The notes: generated from the sequence alone by a model not told the origin. Counted from the first letter of the stretch, positions 25,577 through 39,479 are shown. The stretch: 64,000 bases of DNA from Syngnathus acus (GCF_901709675.1 NC_051087.1:4917001-4981000), one strand, 5' to 3'. Program-made: numbers and translations.

Positions 25577-28500
25577 ACAAACATACTCAACCCATTCCTG
25601 TGCTGCTCTCCATCTTAGAATTAGTCCAGTAAAAAAGTTTGAGGTGACTGTGACATACTTCATGTAGTATCTAATAATTATATTGAAATAATTTTCACTT
25701 GTATTTTCATTTGTGATACATTTGTTAAAATGTAAAAAGACTTTAAAGACCAGGTGCATCCATGATTTCTTGTCAACTTCATGTACACCCTGTTGTAAAG
25801 CTTATTTCACACAGAGATTCTGCAAAATTGGCCGCATGGGAGCCGTAACAGCCGTAACATCTGGCATTAGCCGCCGTTGCCTTTAATGCAAACCAAGGAA
25901 TGGCGGAATATTGTCGAGCCCCTGCAATCAATTCAAATGCAACGTTGCCGGGGGAGGTAAGAGTGAATTCAATTCTGGCAGAAAACACTTTTGTCAATCA
26001 TAGCACACATTAAGCATTTGACAAGCTGTCATCTGATTGTGTTGTGAACTGAGTGATGTGATAGAAGGGACATTTATACACCACAACCACATAGCTGTTT
26101 AAGGAATATTTGAACTATGACTGAGAGAAAAAAAACATTTTTAGCAAGCGCAGTGGTCATTTTTTAGTTAAAAATGACGAGAATTAGGCTAACAAGATAT
26201 TTTCATGTGTGTTTACTGATGTTTCTCTTTTGATACTGTGACCATTTGACCAGCCTATCATGCGCTACTTTTTGTTGTTGCTGATGTCTTCTTGAAGACC
26301 TCTTCATTTTGTTCCAAATTCATTCCAGCATATAGAAACTAGTGACTCGGAATATAGAAGTAATGCCAACAAGCTGTTTTGTACAATCAATGAAAGGTTC
26401 TCTTACACTTTGACTTATATGATTACATCTAAACGTGGAGGAATGTGTTTTGCGTCTGCTCACAATCAAAAGGACTGGCTGTGTTTGTCTAAATGTGCTT
26501 TGGTGACCAGTCCGGGGTGTGCTTGGCCTCCGTCAAATTCAACTTGGATAGGCTCCAGTTTCCTGTGACCCCAATGAAGAAAATGATACAGAAAAAGAAT
26601 AGAGGTACATCACTACTATGTCTTTTAACTGTGTGTGTGTGTGTGTTACTGAGCACACTGAACGACAGCACAACTGTTAATTGCGCAACCTGTTTCATTT
26701 AAGTTGAACCCCACTCTTGGGGATCCTTTCTTTGAACGATCCCTGCCAAGACCGCTTCCGTCCACCACTAATGGGAAAAAAGAAAAGAAAATAGAAACAA
26801 CCTCTGCCCTATCGTATCAGAGGGTGCTCACTATACAGTATTATACCTCACAGATTACCTACATTAAACTGTTGGAATTTGTCTGACAAAAAAATAGTGT
26901 CAACACACGGTCCAAATTATGGTATTTTCATGTTAAATGTATGTTTTGTACTTAGCAAAATAAACCACAGTTACCACAAAAATGGAACATTGTCGTTTAG
27001 AATGATGTCTATTACGCACAATATATCAAATACAAGAATGATGGAAATATATTATTTTGTTTGTACCATGCAGTAACCAAAATATTTTTTAAATGTTTTT
27101 GTAGATTGTATACTTTGTGTGGCGGTTTATTGCAAGTGATGAATTACTGCCTCCTAGCGGCCAACATGAAAATGCTCAACCACTTTATCCGGCCATGTGT
27201 AGGGAGTATCTGTAACCAGCAGGTGACGCTGGTTTACATCTTACAGACAACTTGTCCGACTCAGTGGTCCTCTGGGAATTGTAAAAATAAACAGAACATT
27301 CGGATTTGTTCCTCCCAGCTGCGTAAAAGGCAGAAAGGAGCATTAAAAAAGTTCCACCAGTGACCTTCACTTACCAACTTGCAGCATTAGTCACCAAGCT
27401 AATAAATGCAACATGATGGCACAATTGTAGGCACAAATGTAGACAGCCAATTTCTCTGCCCCCCCCACAGACCGCCATCTCTCTTTGTGTTGCGTTTGTC
27501 ACTCTTGTTAACAACAACACACACATATACACACTCACTCACACAGAACACCGTGCACTCTCTCGACATTATCTTTTCCGGAAATTGCTTCTCGAGCACA
27601 GCCGGAGCCCCATTAGAAAAGAAGAGCTCTGCGCTGTAACCTTTTTAAAAAGCCATTAGTGATGCACCTGCTTTGCGCTCTCTTCTCTCTCTCTCTGTGT
27701 TCCTATTTGTGCGTCCTATTTGTCTCTCTTGTTAACATTGACACAACACACAATTTCTCCATCCTGATTGCTAGTTGCCCACTTCTCAATCCAGCGAGCA
27801 GCAACAAAAAGGCCCTTTCTTTGCCAATTAGACCATGACTCACTCGCATTTGACGTGGAGCGTCCGTTGTCATTGTAGTGACTTTTAAATCTCAGCTAAG
27901 TAACATTTCCCCTCCCTCAGCAGCACCACATAGTTTTAAAATGTTGGGCTGTTAAAAGCTAGCATGAATAAATTGGGGTGGACAAGGCCCCCCCAATTTA
28001 CAATTACTCTTGTGATTTTGGTTGTTTTTGGCTGTATGGTGGCAGTGAACTCAACTTACTTCACAACAATACTGAAGAATTCTTCACTACCACTGGCGGT
28101 GCTGGGGGGGCGCAGGGACACTGCCATCCCCTGAAATATGTTTGGATGCGCCAGGGGCTCGGCCAGATAATTCACTTTTTGTTATTTTCAGATTTATTTC
28201 CTACATGTCCACTGCTCCCCCATAAGGAGTACATAATGGAGCATTTTTTGAAGAATGTTTTGTGTTTGTAAAAAAAAAAAAAGATATCCCATGGCTTCCC
28301 CAAGGATGAAATCTAAGCCAGTGGATTTGTTACATTGTTCAACATTTTCCTTCCCAACATGTTGACCTTTGCAAAATGTGTTACTTTTAAAGCAATAGTA
28401 ATAAACACATCCCCTTTTCTCTACTCCGCTACATTTTAGCAATTTATCATTTAAAGTAACAATAAGGAGGATAGTGGTACATAATGACAAAATGGGCCAT

Positions 28501-28998
28501 CAACAGATGACAATCAGATTTTTCTTTTTACATAAATTAGCCATTGTAAACATTGTTAGTCTGCATTCATAGTTATACCTCCAGCAAATGCAAAATTATG
28601 AAGGCAGTATGTTGAAGTGAGTGCTTGAGTAGTGTTTTGTTGCATACGTCACAGCCGATGACTAATATTGTGTTCACCGCGCTGCACTCTGCTGATTATT
28701 CTCAGTGGTCTGCCTCTCACAATTAGGAAACCATTAACGCTGTACTTATGTGTGCATGTGTGTGTGCGTGTGCATGTGTGTGGCTTGGAAACTACGACCG
28801 CTCACTCGAGGAAATAAGCTCTTTTTTTATTAGCATCTCGGCCCCGCAAATGTCACATTTAAACTTTATTGTCTGCTTTTTGTCTTTTGAGACAAACAAG
28901 ACAAATGACAAACATTGTGTTGTTGCGCTTTAGCCGAAAACATCATGATAGAAGCCAGTTCTGCTTTTGGACGGGTCATTTCTGGCCATGCCTTGTTG

Positions 28999-28999
<1 letters not shown>

Positions 29000-29068
<69 letters not shown>
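29000..29068. repeat. (CA)n microsatellite, about 34 units, uninterrupted
   Basis: A pure CA dinucleotide array of 69 bp. It makes artefactual His-Thr and Cys-Val frames on both strands. An uninterrupted array of this length is likely polymorphic. Confidence 0.98.
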
Positions 29069-29070
<2 letters not shown>

Positions 29071-29455
29071 GGAAGTGGACTATATTATCACCTCCAAAAG
29101 TATTGGAACAGCAAATTCAATTAATTCCAACTTTTATTTCTAGAAATTCAATTCCCAAAAATAATAATTAAGGAGATAGTTCTCGATTTTATAATGGCTT
29201 GACACACATGGAATATTTTTGCCCCCTTATGGAGTTGCTTGTGGTAGAAAAGATGACGAGTGGGGCTTAATGATAGAAATACAAGTCACTCTTATCGTAA
29301 GCATGAAGAGGAAAAGGTCAAAGCCATCAAGAGCAACATTTCTTAAGGAAAGAAGATGAGTAAAAATGAGTCAGGGATGAAGGGTTGTTTATGAATCAAT
29401 ATATTTGAAAGAAAGGCGGATCTTACACAGGATGCCATTTAAGCTAGGATTGCCA

Positions 29456-29456
<1 letters not shown>

Positions 29457-29490
<34 letters not shown>
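29457..29490. repeat. (CA)n microsatellite, about 17 units
   Basis: A second pure CA array about 390 bp downstream of the longer one. Confidence 0.95.
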
Positions 29491-29493
<3 letters not shown>

Positions 29494-30599
29494 GCTTTGG
29501 AGCGGGCCTCTCTTTTACAGGCCACCAGATGAGTGGAGGATTATGAAGAAGCCTCAGCAGCAATCGCATCCAGCATGTCTGCTCAGGAAGACCATCAAGC
29601 GGATACAGACGTCCCAGGAGAATGGATTAGGAATAGGGATGCACACACACATACACAAAACACACACACGCGTATACCCTGCAGGGCGCATCAGTCATGA
29701 GACAGACAACTCCCACTGCACGCTTTTATGGGTTTAGGCCTAATGGCTGACAGTGGCAGGACACCACATAGGTTTCTCTGTCAAAGGCTTTGCAAAAAGA
29801 CCTCATCATTTTCTTTCTCTTTTTAGGAATGTATTTGTATATGAATGCTGTCATACACCAAACAAGAGCGATGTGAGACACTAGACCAGCGTGATTTCAG
29901 GTACACACAAAAATTGCCAAGTGATTTTGCGATTTAAAATCAGAAAAGTTCAAATTAAGTATACCATTTAAAAGTACAGTGATGTATTCAAGCAAAAATG
30001 GCAAATTATTCCAAAATCTAACTTTAACATTGTACACATTAAATATAAAAAATGATTCATTTATTAAAATGATTTTATCTTATTATTTCAGCTTTACACT
30101 TTTCCTAGGTTAAATTACTGTATAAGTGAAATAATATATTCATAATGCATATAGTATATATACTTTTGCACATGTTGCTCGCAATGTTCTGTCCAACGTT
30201 TAAGTGTTCTTTCATCCTAACCAATAAGTGACAATAATGCCACATTAATAAATCATGTAGTGGTGGTGACAACTTTGCAGGGAAAAAGAAAATGGAAAAT
30301 TGTTAAGCACTCGTTTAAAGGTTTGGACCCATTAAGTTTTCAATACTTTGCAATGTCATCAAAATTCACAAGTCAGTGCTTTGCTTTCAATCAATCAGTG
30401 GTTGTAAAAAGTTGACCCTAACCCCCTGATACCAACCCTAAAGCCTTACCCTCATGTTGAATGGCACAAACTAGCTCACTGCCAGCAGTCCTTACAATTT
30501 ACACCAAATGAAGTTCAGATGTTCTAATAGGCTTTCCCCATCATGTGTTTTGTTTTCACTAGAAATGAAAAACATTGTGAAATTCCTGAGCTAGAGAAC

Positions 30600-30645
30600 T
30601 CAAACTCACTTATATGTGTTCTTTAATGTTGTAAAGTGAGTTTGA
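30600..30645. repeat. Inverted repeat, 12-bp arms
   Basis: TCAAACTCACTT at 30600-30611 is the exact reverse complement of 30634-30645, with a 22-base loop. It has no neighbouring gene end that would give it an obvious function. Confidence 0.6.
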
Positions 30646-31081
30646 AATGATAATAAAGCCTTTAGCAATCATAGATTGTGATATATTTATAGGCAATCGT
30701 ACATTTTTACGGGAAGAGGTGTCAGGTTCTTTCTGTTTTTGCGACAGTACTCTGTCCCTACCCCCACCCTTCTAATTAACTGTATTTATTTCATAATCAA
30801 TAAAAACACGAGAAAGATTCTGAACATACATTTGAAGATCCTATTTCTTTGGGGTTTTTCCTCCTTGTTAAACCAAGCAGAGGAGGAGAAAGAGGAGGAG
30901 CAGAGAGCAAAAAGAGGAGGAGGATGACGACTGGACTGGTTTGTATAGCTGACTTGCATGGGATGCTGATGCTGTTGCATGCTGCCTCCATCCCTCACTC
31001 TCCCTCCGATGTGGCGGGGGGGAGCAAAAAAAAAAAAACAAGGAGTGGTTGTGTGATTCCCGCTTAGTGCACGAGACAGAG

Positions 31082-32578
31082 AAACGGCATGAGGGTGGAG
31101 GAAGAGGAGGAGGAAGAGGTGGGTGCCCCCCCCCCCCAACACACACGCGCACTCCGGCATGGATCCAATGTGGAACAAACGGAGCGGCTTCTCCGAAGCA
31201 GTCGGGAGCGGTAAGTTGAATCTCTTCTTATTTCTACTACTGATACAAGGCGAGGGTTCCCATAGCAACGGCTAATGAATGACAAGCCCATCAGCATCCT
31301 TCAAGTGGATTCAACATGACTGAGAGGGTCCACGGGAGGTTCTGGGTGTGTGTTCTGATTGGACGGGAAGCAAACAGTAGCGCTCCTCAGCAGCGGACCG
31401 AGATGAGAAGAATGCAGCAATAGCAAGGGAGGAACAAAAAAGATATTCATTGAGAGGGAAAAACGAGAAATAAATAGTTCAAAAATATTCATTAATAATT
31501 ACAAATGTATTATTAATAAATGCGTTTTTTAATATTTAATAATAAACTGATAGACAAGGGAAGTTCATTAGCAGCACTAATTCATGTCTAACAGAATAAA
31601 TAATTGTAAAAAAGATGACAATTCAAATAAAATCCTAACATAAAAGCAGAAACAGTGAAAGAAAGAAATGGAGTGTGTGTGAAGAAGCAGCAAATAAAGT
31701 TTTCTGGGCTAGACTTAAATGGACCCAACTGGGACCAGGTTAGGCCGTTTTAAGTTTGCTACCAAAAAGTTGCCTGACACCAATAACCATGTTTAAATCA
31801 TAAATTTGGTGCATGAGTATGGTGCCTATTGGGGTCGTTTTAGTCCAGCTCATTAATAGACACAATAATGTATATTATCACATTATCTTCATGTTTTGGG
31901 CTTTTTATTACAGTTCTTCTGCTTTTTGTTTGATCTTCTACCTTGTAGGCCGGTTCAAATAATCAACTGAGCCCTTAACGGCCCATGCGCCATATGTTGA
32001 GCACCCAAATGCAGCCATGCCACGTCACCGTCATAATCATCATCATTATAGCAGGCGCCTTTAGTTCCAAGCGATTAAGCAGCAATGCAGCATGGGCTCC
32101 AGTGTTGTATGCATGTGAGATGTCAGGGGTCCAGACCAAGTTAATAGATGCAATGGGCGTGTGGTAGAAGACTGCAATCGTGCTTTACGAAAAAGAAGAA
32201 GAAGAAAAAAAATGGCCCCTCCAGCTGGAGCCATTTCACTTCCAATCATGTCAATTGAGGAAACTGATTCCCTCCCACTGTCACCCCCTAAAACCAGATG
32301 TCGTCCACCCGCTGCAAAACAAAGTTAGCGCAGCAATAAATGAAAGGCTAATCATGAGGATGTGGGATGAGGTCATGTGACGTCAGCGTAGGATTGCACA
32401 ACCCCCCGTCCCCCTCCCACCCCTTGCCGACCCAACCCTTCTTCCTACTCTCCCACAGGAAGCAAGGCAGATGATGCTGTCATATACTGGACTCAATCCA
32501 GATGAATTAAGAGGCATGTTTTTACACCTCCAAACTTTATTGAGAAAACAAGATATTCTTAATTTGTTGAAAGAGTAA
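31082..32578 (+). other. Candidate two-exon gene of unknown identity
   Basis: A strong donor (GAGCG|GTAAGTTG, exon end 31211) follows a GC-richer block with purine repeats. A strong acceptor with a long pyrimidine tract precedes 32459. Two frames can cross the splice. One starts at ATG 31159 (MDPMWNKRSGFSEAV...) and ends after 15 more residues. The other starts near ATG 31089 (a Glu-rich run, then Pro). It continues into exon 2 as about 39 residues with a protein-like amphipathic pattern (MMLSYTGLNPDELRGMF) and stops at 32576-32578. I recognise neither product. It could also be a non-coding transcript. Confidence 0.3.
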
Positions 32579-33189
32579 ACGAGAAAAGTTTGGATGATTG
32601 ATTATTGTACATAAAGACAGATCGTTCAAAATACATCAGGTATATTACTGCCGTACTGTGAAACCAAGAAAGAAGCTGAATCTCCAGTACAGTATACCTA
32701 TCTGCCACCAGGTGGCCAAGATGCTCATACCAGACTTGGCAGGACAATCAACAGGAACCTGTCTAAATGTGTTGCTGTACCATTTGTAATCAAATATGTG
32801 TTGCTTCTGATGCTAACCGTTAGCAGGCCATAACTATTTGTTAGCATTGGACTTTTGCATCAGGCAAAGCTACTTTGCAGAAGTATGACAATTCACATTC
32901 TAGCAGATTCTTCTGTATGAACATGTCACTGTATTGTATTCATATATATGGCTATATACATACATTACAATATGCATTTTTTTCTTTGACGATGGTGACG
33001 CCAGAACACCTTTAACTCCATACGCCCCCATAAGACTAATTGTTCCAAGCATTGAAAATAGAAAAGTCACATTTCTCAAACAGGTGATGATGTCATCAAG
33101 GTCATTATAGATCAAATATTAACTTTTCACGGGTGAAATGGCTAAATGAGTAAAGATTTTTTTTATTATTCGGTAGTTTAACCATTACA

Positions 33190-33570
33190 ATAGCTGCAGC
33201 AAACTTATGTCTAAGACTTTCCACTTATCCTTTGTTGTGCGAGCAGCGTGTTTTGGGTCATTATCTCGTTGAAGCTTTACTTCTGATCAGTTTGGATGCA
33301 TTTATCTGTAAATTGCCAGAAAAAAATGGTTTTGTAGACTTCAGAATTCATGGCTTTTCCACCACTTTAGTCGACGTCAATCTTGGTCTTATCAGTCCAT
33401 GAAACTTTGTTCCAAAACTCCAATCTGGCCTTCTGATTCTTTTTTTCTGAGGAGTGGAATGCATTTTGTGGTATGGCATGTATATTTATTCTTTGAGATT
33501 TTTTTTTATTGATGATGGTTAGAGCGGAATTAATTCTGAAGTCTACAATATGCAGAAATTGCATCAAAAC
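33190..33570 (-). pseudogene. Degenerate Tc1/mariner-like transposase relic
   Basis: Read on the minus strand, 33274-33208 gives LQRDNDPKHAARTTKDKW, which matches the DNDPKH block around the second catalytic Asp of Tc1-type DD34E transposases. About 100 bp upstream in that sense (33450-33367) a segment ending in FWNKVSWTDKTKI resembles the LWTDETKI block holding the first catalytic Asp. The parts are out of frame with each other and a stop lies between them, so the element is dead. The terminal inverted repeats and TA duplications were not located. This is an old cut-and-paste transposon fragment. Confidence 0.75.
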
Positions 33571-34329
33571 TAACTAATCAAGCTTTTGCTGTGCTAGCTC
33601 AATGCTAACGCTAAATCGCAATTATGATGCGGTGCAATAACCCTTCAAGCAATGGATTGAACACAAATGGTGGAGCAACACAAGTAGACAGACATCTATA
33701 TATCAACATTCAATTATATATTTTTCATCCTTTCATAAAGAACAACTAATAGTGATAGCTGATGGACTGCGAGGAGTTGTGATATCGCTATAAACAATTA
33801 ATCTATTTTATACTGTCTCTAGTGGCCAAGTTGGGCAGACACAAAAGAGCAGGTCATTCAGGTGACAAACACTGTTTAATGCTTTTTAATTCTATGTCAT
33901 TACTGTATATTTTTCACAAAATATGTTATGATGGTATTTTCTCCTAAATAGACATTACGGCATTTTTTTCCCTTTGGGAAAGCATAAACTGAGAAGTGTC
34001 ATTTCCATTTCTTTCATTTCTATTTGAATCTTAAAGCAGCACTGTAGCTGGCAAGAAGCGTAAACTGCGGCAAGGTTAAAGAGGTGGAAGAACGAAAGAA
34101 AAAAAGTCGGTAATGTTTGTAAACCTGTTTTCCGCGGGGAGTTCTCCTTGGTGCTGACGCAACAGCCCGTCAACTCAACCCCCCCTCCTTCCACCACCAC
34201 TACCCCCACCTCAATCTCCCCCTCCCCCTTTACATCCATCCACCGTGTGCCGCTTGATTGACACGTCCTGCTCTCTAATTGGCAAGTGTGTACCGACATT
34301 ATTCTCCACGGGACGGGCCTGAGGCGGGA

Positions 34330-34773
34330 AAGCCGATGATGGGGGGGAGGTAAGAACATGTTTGGGGTGTGGCGTGTAACACGCAACGACATCTATTTGA
34401 TAATGGGCCTCTGTGCCCTCCTTAACTAAAAGCTTTTGTCACTTGAATGTGTTTATGTCAGGGTGAAAAATATAAATAAACATACAACCCTCACATTATC
34501 CTGGACTCATTATAACAGGACGGCGCATTGTTATTCAAGGGTGAACATACTTTTTTTTTCTGTCCGTTCCCATAGGTGCTGTCTCCTTACAACAACACGA
34601 AAGAGGATGAGGACGGTGATGAAGAGCGGGAGGGCCTCTCGGCTCCACTCTCGACCACGGGTATTCTTGGGTTGATAATACAGATGTGGATGTTATTGCT
34701 TGAGAATACGCGTAGTCGAGTGGAGGCTTTGTCTTCCCGAGGACATTCGAAATAAATTTGAAAAACTCGTGCA
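34330..34773 (+). ncRNA. Candidate spliced non-coding transcript (two exon-like segments)
   Basis: A strong donor GGGGGGAG|GTAAGAAC ends a segment at 34350. A good acceptor TTCCCATAG precedes about 34577, and a strong donor GTGCAAG|GTAAGTTTT ends at 34773. Every frame of the second segment contains a stop, so if it is an exon it is a 3' coding end or non-coding. One frame begins VLSPYNNTKEDEDGDE and looks protein-like until a stop, so a terminal coding exon of an unrecognised gene is the alternative. The evidence is splice signals only. Confidence 0.22.
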
Positions 34774-35404
34774 AGGTAAGTTTTGAACACCACGCAATCC
34801 CGATGGCCGTCAAAGCCGCTCACTCAAATGCTGGTTTTTTTTTTTGTGTGTGTGTCGGTTCACTATTCCAGGTTTATGAAGCGTGTCCCTCTTAGCACCT
34901 GTAGAGGAAATGAGTTTGCGCGCATCTCCTGCGAGAGGCGCTGACGGCGACGACCTCCTAACACTAAGCTCAACTCCCCACAGGCATTATTAGTTCAGGG
35001 AGATGAACGCTCCAGTCACACGTTCATTACAAACCTTCGACTACTCAGTCACTTGTGCCCTCCAGGAGAAACACACAGAGAGACTATAATCGTATTACTG
35101 GTGAGCAGCTCAAATAGCCTGAAATAAGAAGGAATTTGCACAAAAACGACAGCGTATTTAGCTACTTCAAAAAGGAGGAACATTTTGTACATTTTAATTC
35201 CATTTTAAAAGCATGGCTCAAGGGGATCTTTTGGAAAATCCCATGAATCACAATTATTAAAAAAAAAAAAGAAGAGGATCCTAAATTGATATGAAAATAT
35301 CTAAAATATAAGAATATATAAATAAACACTTTGGGAAAGGGTAAATGGGCAAACACCACTTGGCTGGTTGTGTGGCAGTTAAAATGTTACTTCACATCGA
35401 CTGA

Positions 35405-36049
35405 ATAGGTAATAAAGGTTTTTATGACGGTGACAGTTTGATCCTGGATTATATCAACCTCCATTATTTCCCGTGGGATTTTTTTCCTTTTTTTTTTAAT
35501 GAATCCAAATAAATCAGAAGTTAGAGAGAGCGAGATGCTGAAAGAAAAGCTATATAATATTATTGGTGAGCAGGTCCCAATTGGATGAATTTAGAAGAAG
35601 TTTGTACCAACATTGTAATTAGTGGAAGATTTAATTTTTTGAGGTTACTTGTAACATTATGAATTCTTAAAAACAATCTCAAGCATTCCCACAGAATGGT
35701 TAATAAATGTTTTACGATGGCAACAGTTAAATCTTGGCTTATTTCCATTATTTCCTGTGTTTATAAATCCCAATAAATAAGAGCTTGACCATTCCCAAAG
35801 AGACTGTTGAATTTTATAGGCTCTACTGTAGAAATATTTGCTCACTCTCTTGCTGAATTTGTATTGTAAGATGTGTTTGAGATTCGATGGGTTGGTTGCA
35901 GATCTTAATAGTGGACAAGCGGAATCTACTGACAAAATCTGTTCCTTGAGATTTGAATTGCAGGATTTTGGGCTTATTGTATATGTGGATGGAGGCCACA
36001 CATTAGCAAAATCCAAAGGGCTCCTCATGCCAATAGGGAAATAAAGCAT
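35405..36049. repeat. Diverged internal duplication with ORF on both strands; possible old repeat
   Basis: Segments at about 35408-35480 and 35699-35760 share an order of words (TAATAAA, GTTTTTA/GTTTTAC, GGTGACAG/GGCAACAG, CCATTATTTCC). This suggests a diverged direct duplication about 290 bp apart. A 130-codon frame on the minus strand (36049-35657) and a 68-codon frame on the plus strand overlap here. I recognise neither. An unclassified transposon fragment is the likeliest explanation. Confidence 0.25.
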
Positions 36050-36340
36050 CGATTTTGCGTCGCTGTTACTATTTTTAGCCGGAATGATGGATGTTTATGT
36101 CTTTTATTGATCAAGTGGAGCTGCGGGTCGCCGGGCATGCTGATTAATCAGGAGGCCGCCACCCTATTGGAAGAAGACATTTGAGCCCCATTAGCATTGT
36201 TGCTAAGAGATATAAACGAGCGGGCGTTTTTCGCTGCACATTCAGCAATATATTAGCATCTGTGCGTGTGATGAATGGCGCTCATATCACTTAATGTTGC
36301 ATGATGTTTAACCACTGCGTGAGCACTGCGCACATTTCGT
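36040..36340. promoter_or_regulatory. Candidate conserved non-coding block
   Basis: Balanced composition with TGATTAATCA near 36140 (homeodomain palindrome), a CCAAT in inverse orientation near 36166 and GTTGCTAAGAGAT near 36200, between AT-rich flanks. There is no coding frame. It could be a distal regulatory element. Confidence 0.22.
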
Positions 36341-37633
36341 CGCAGCGGAATGCAATTAAGGATTTTAATGAGAATTTCCACTCTGGCGTCGTGTAAACTT
36401 GTTGATTGGGCAGAGCTGTGGGCGCACTTTTGTTTGGATTTGTCTAAGTGTGTGCGTGTGTGTGTACTAAGCAACAAAATGACTATTGTGAGCACAGCTC
36501 CAGGTGCCTAGCAACCACATCGCTGTTTCCTTGGCAACAGTTGCCTCGCAGTCACTGTGTGGGTGATTGGCAGACTTGACAGTGTACACGGTATGACCCT
36601 TGACCTCACGTGCTGAATGAGAGAGGATAAAGAGCAACGGGGCCACAGGGCGGGCGCACGCATGCACACACACACACGGTGGTGGGGGGCTAAGTGATAA
36701 TCATTCTCCATTGTAATCGTCCTCCAGCATGTTTCATAAGGTGTCGTCAATAGTGCTCCAGCTGGGCTCAGTCATCAAACACAACACACACACGCACACA
36801 AATATACACTACTCCACATCTCATTTATTGTCCCAGCCTACTTCTGTTACCGTCTGTGTACTGCGGCCATGAATGGAAAATGTGATGGTAGTACAAACTG
36901 TTTTGTATTTTGAACTACCAGGTACATTTTATAACATCCTTCAGGCTCTGTGACTGAATTCTGTTTTCTCCATTAAATGAGCAGTTTGAACTGGAAGCAT
37001 ATACATACACACACACACACAATATATACATACATAGACGTTGTTTATACATAGATTTATTTGCATCCCGTGGTCCTCAATTTTATATACAATAAAAAAA
37101 TAGCCAACACGCAACACTTATTTGTAACATTTATTATTGCTTCTGTTGACAATCATCCAGGTCACAGCAACAACAGAGTGAGCAGTTGTTCCACACGCTG
37201 TGTCCCAGTTGCAGGGGAAACAAACACAAACTTGTCCATATTTAGTGATTACGTGTGTGTCATTTAAGCAACAAAAAGAACATGATACAATTCTGAATCG
37301 TGATGATCGGATGCTGTCACTACTCTGAGGATGATGAGAGCTGTGGCTCAATTTTTATTACTGGACATGATGCTTGACCAAGGGTTAGAGGATGAATAAT
37401 GTCACCCAGAAAGTAAAACTGAATTTCCAATCGGTTCCCTGATTGTGCAGGTGTCCCTAATAAAATGGTCAGAGTGTGCAGATTCACATGACCGCACACA
37501 GCCACATCTCTCAGCATTTGAAACTTGCGAGCATTTTTAATAAATGTGCATAGTTTTAGAAAAGCCCCAAAAAAGTTAGGGGAAAAAAAAGTAAAAAAAA
37601 AAAGAAGAGATTTTTGCTCCTCCTCTTCCAGGG

Positions 37634-38981
<1,348 letters not shown>

Positions 38982-39157
38982 TCAAACGAATACTTTGCGA
39001 TTACACTAGCAATTCACCAAACTTTAGGGTACATTAGCAAGCTAAAATCGGTGTATTAGTTACAACAATTACGTCAAATAAGGAACACATAAGTATCTAT
39101 TGTGAAGTAATTGTCGATTAGGAGTTATAAGAGACAAAACAACCACCTCTTGTTTAC

Positions 39158-39479
39158 CTTGGAGAGACACGCTGCGGTGAAATTCACTTCCGCAAGACCC
39201 CGGAAATGGCAGCATTTTCGCTTACATGATTGGATGACGTCGAGTCAGTTCACGGCCATTCATTGGCTCACACATACGTCCGTCTCGTCAGTTAGCCCCG
39301 CGTGATGACGTCAGTGACTACAGGTTTGCCAAACTACATCATCGCTTGGATTTGGTAAACACGGACGTTTTATCGTGTTAATTTACGTAGAACAAAGAAT
39401 AAATAATATATAGCTTTGATTCGAGTAAATTTACAAAGAATAAATCATATATTTCTTTGATATTTCTGTGGCAAAAGTC
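39158..39479. promoter_or_regulatory. Shared bidirectional promoter of elof1 and pld6
   Basis: The two start codons are 550 bp apart on opposite strands. Between them lie two inverted CCAAT boxes (ATTGG at 39229-39233 and 39262-39266), a perfect CRE TGACGTCA at 39306-39313, a near-CRE TGACGTCG at 39235-39242 and ETS-type ACTTCCG and CCGGAAAT motifs around 39186-39206. There is no TATA box. CCAAT plus CRE plus ETS is the classical make-up of bidirectional housekeeping promoters, which fits elof1. Sharing it would make pld6 transcription partly housekeeping-like; that is inference. Confidence 0.7.

Larger units (their letters stand above)
25600..31150. other. Gene-poor, microsatellite-rich intergenic DNA
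   Basis: No exon of a recognisable gene. The region holds a TG tract near 26630-26646, the long CA arrays at 29000 and 29457, a mixed TG/CG stretch near 28750-28790 and an inverted repeat at 30600-30645. Other frames are short. Confidence 0.5.

Noticed and set aside
28869-29171. Histidine/threonine-repeat protein frames at the CA arrays
   Set aside because: Direct translation of a CA microsatellite, with no flanking coding features.
30786-31268. 160-codon minus-strand frame
   Set aside because: Shadow of the purine-rich plus-strand block; Ser/Pro/Leu low complexity and no splice or family support.
33955-34392. 145-codon minus-strand frame
   Set aside because: Generated by a C-rich plus-strand stretch (Gly/Val/Glu runs). 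No domain recognised.
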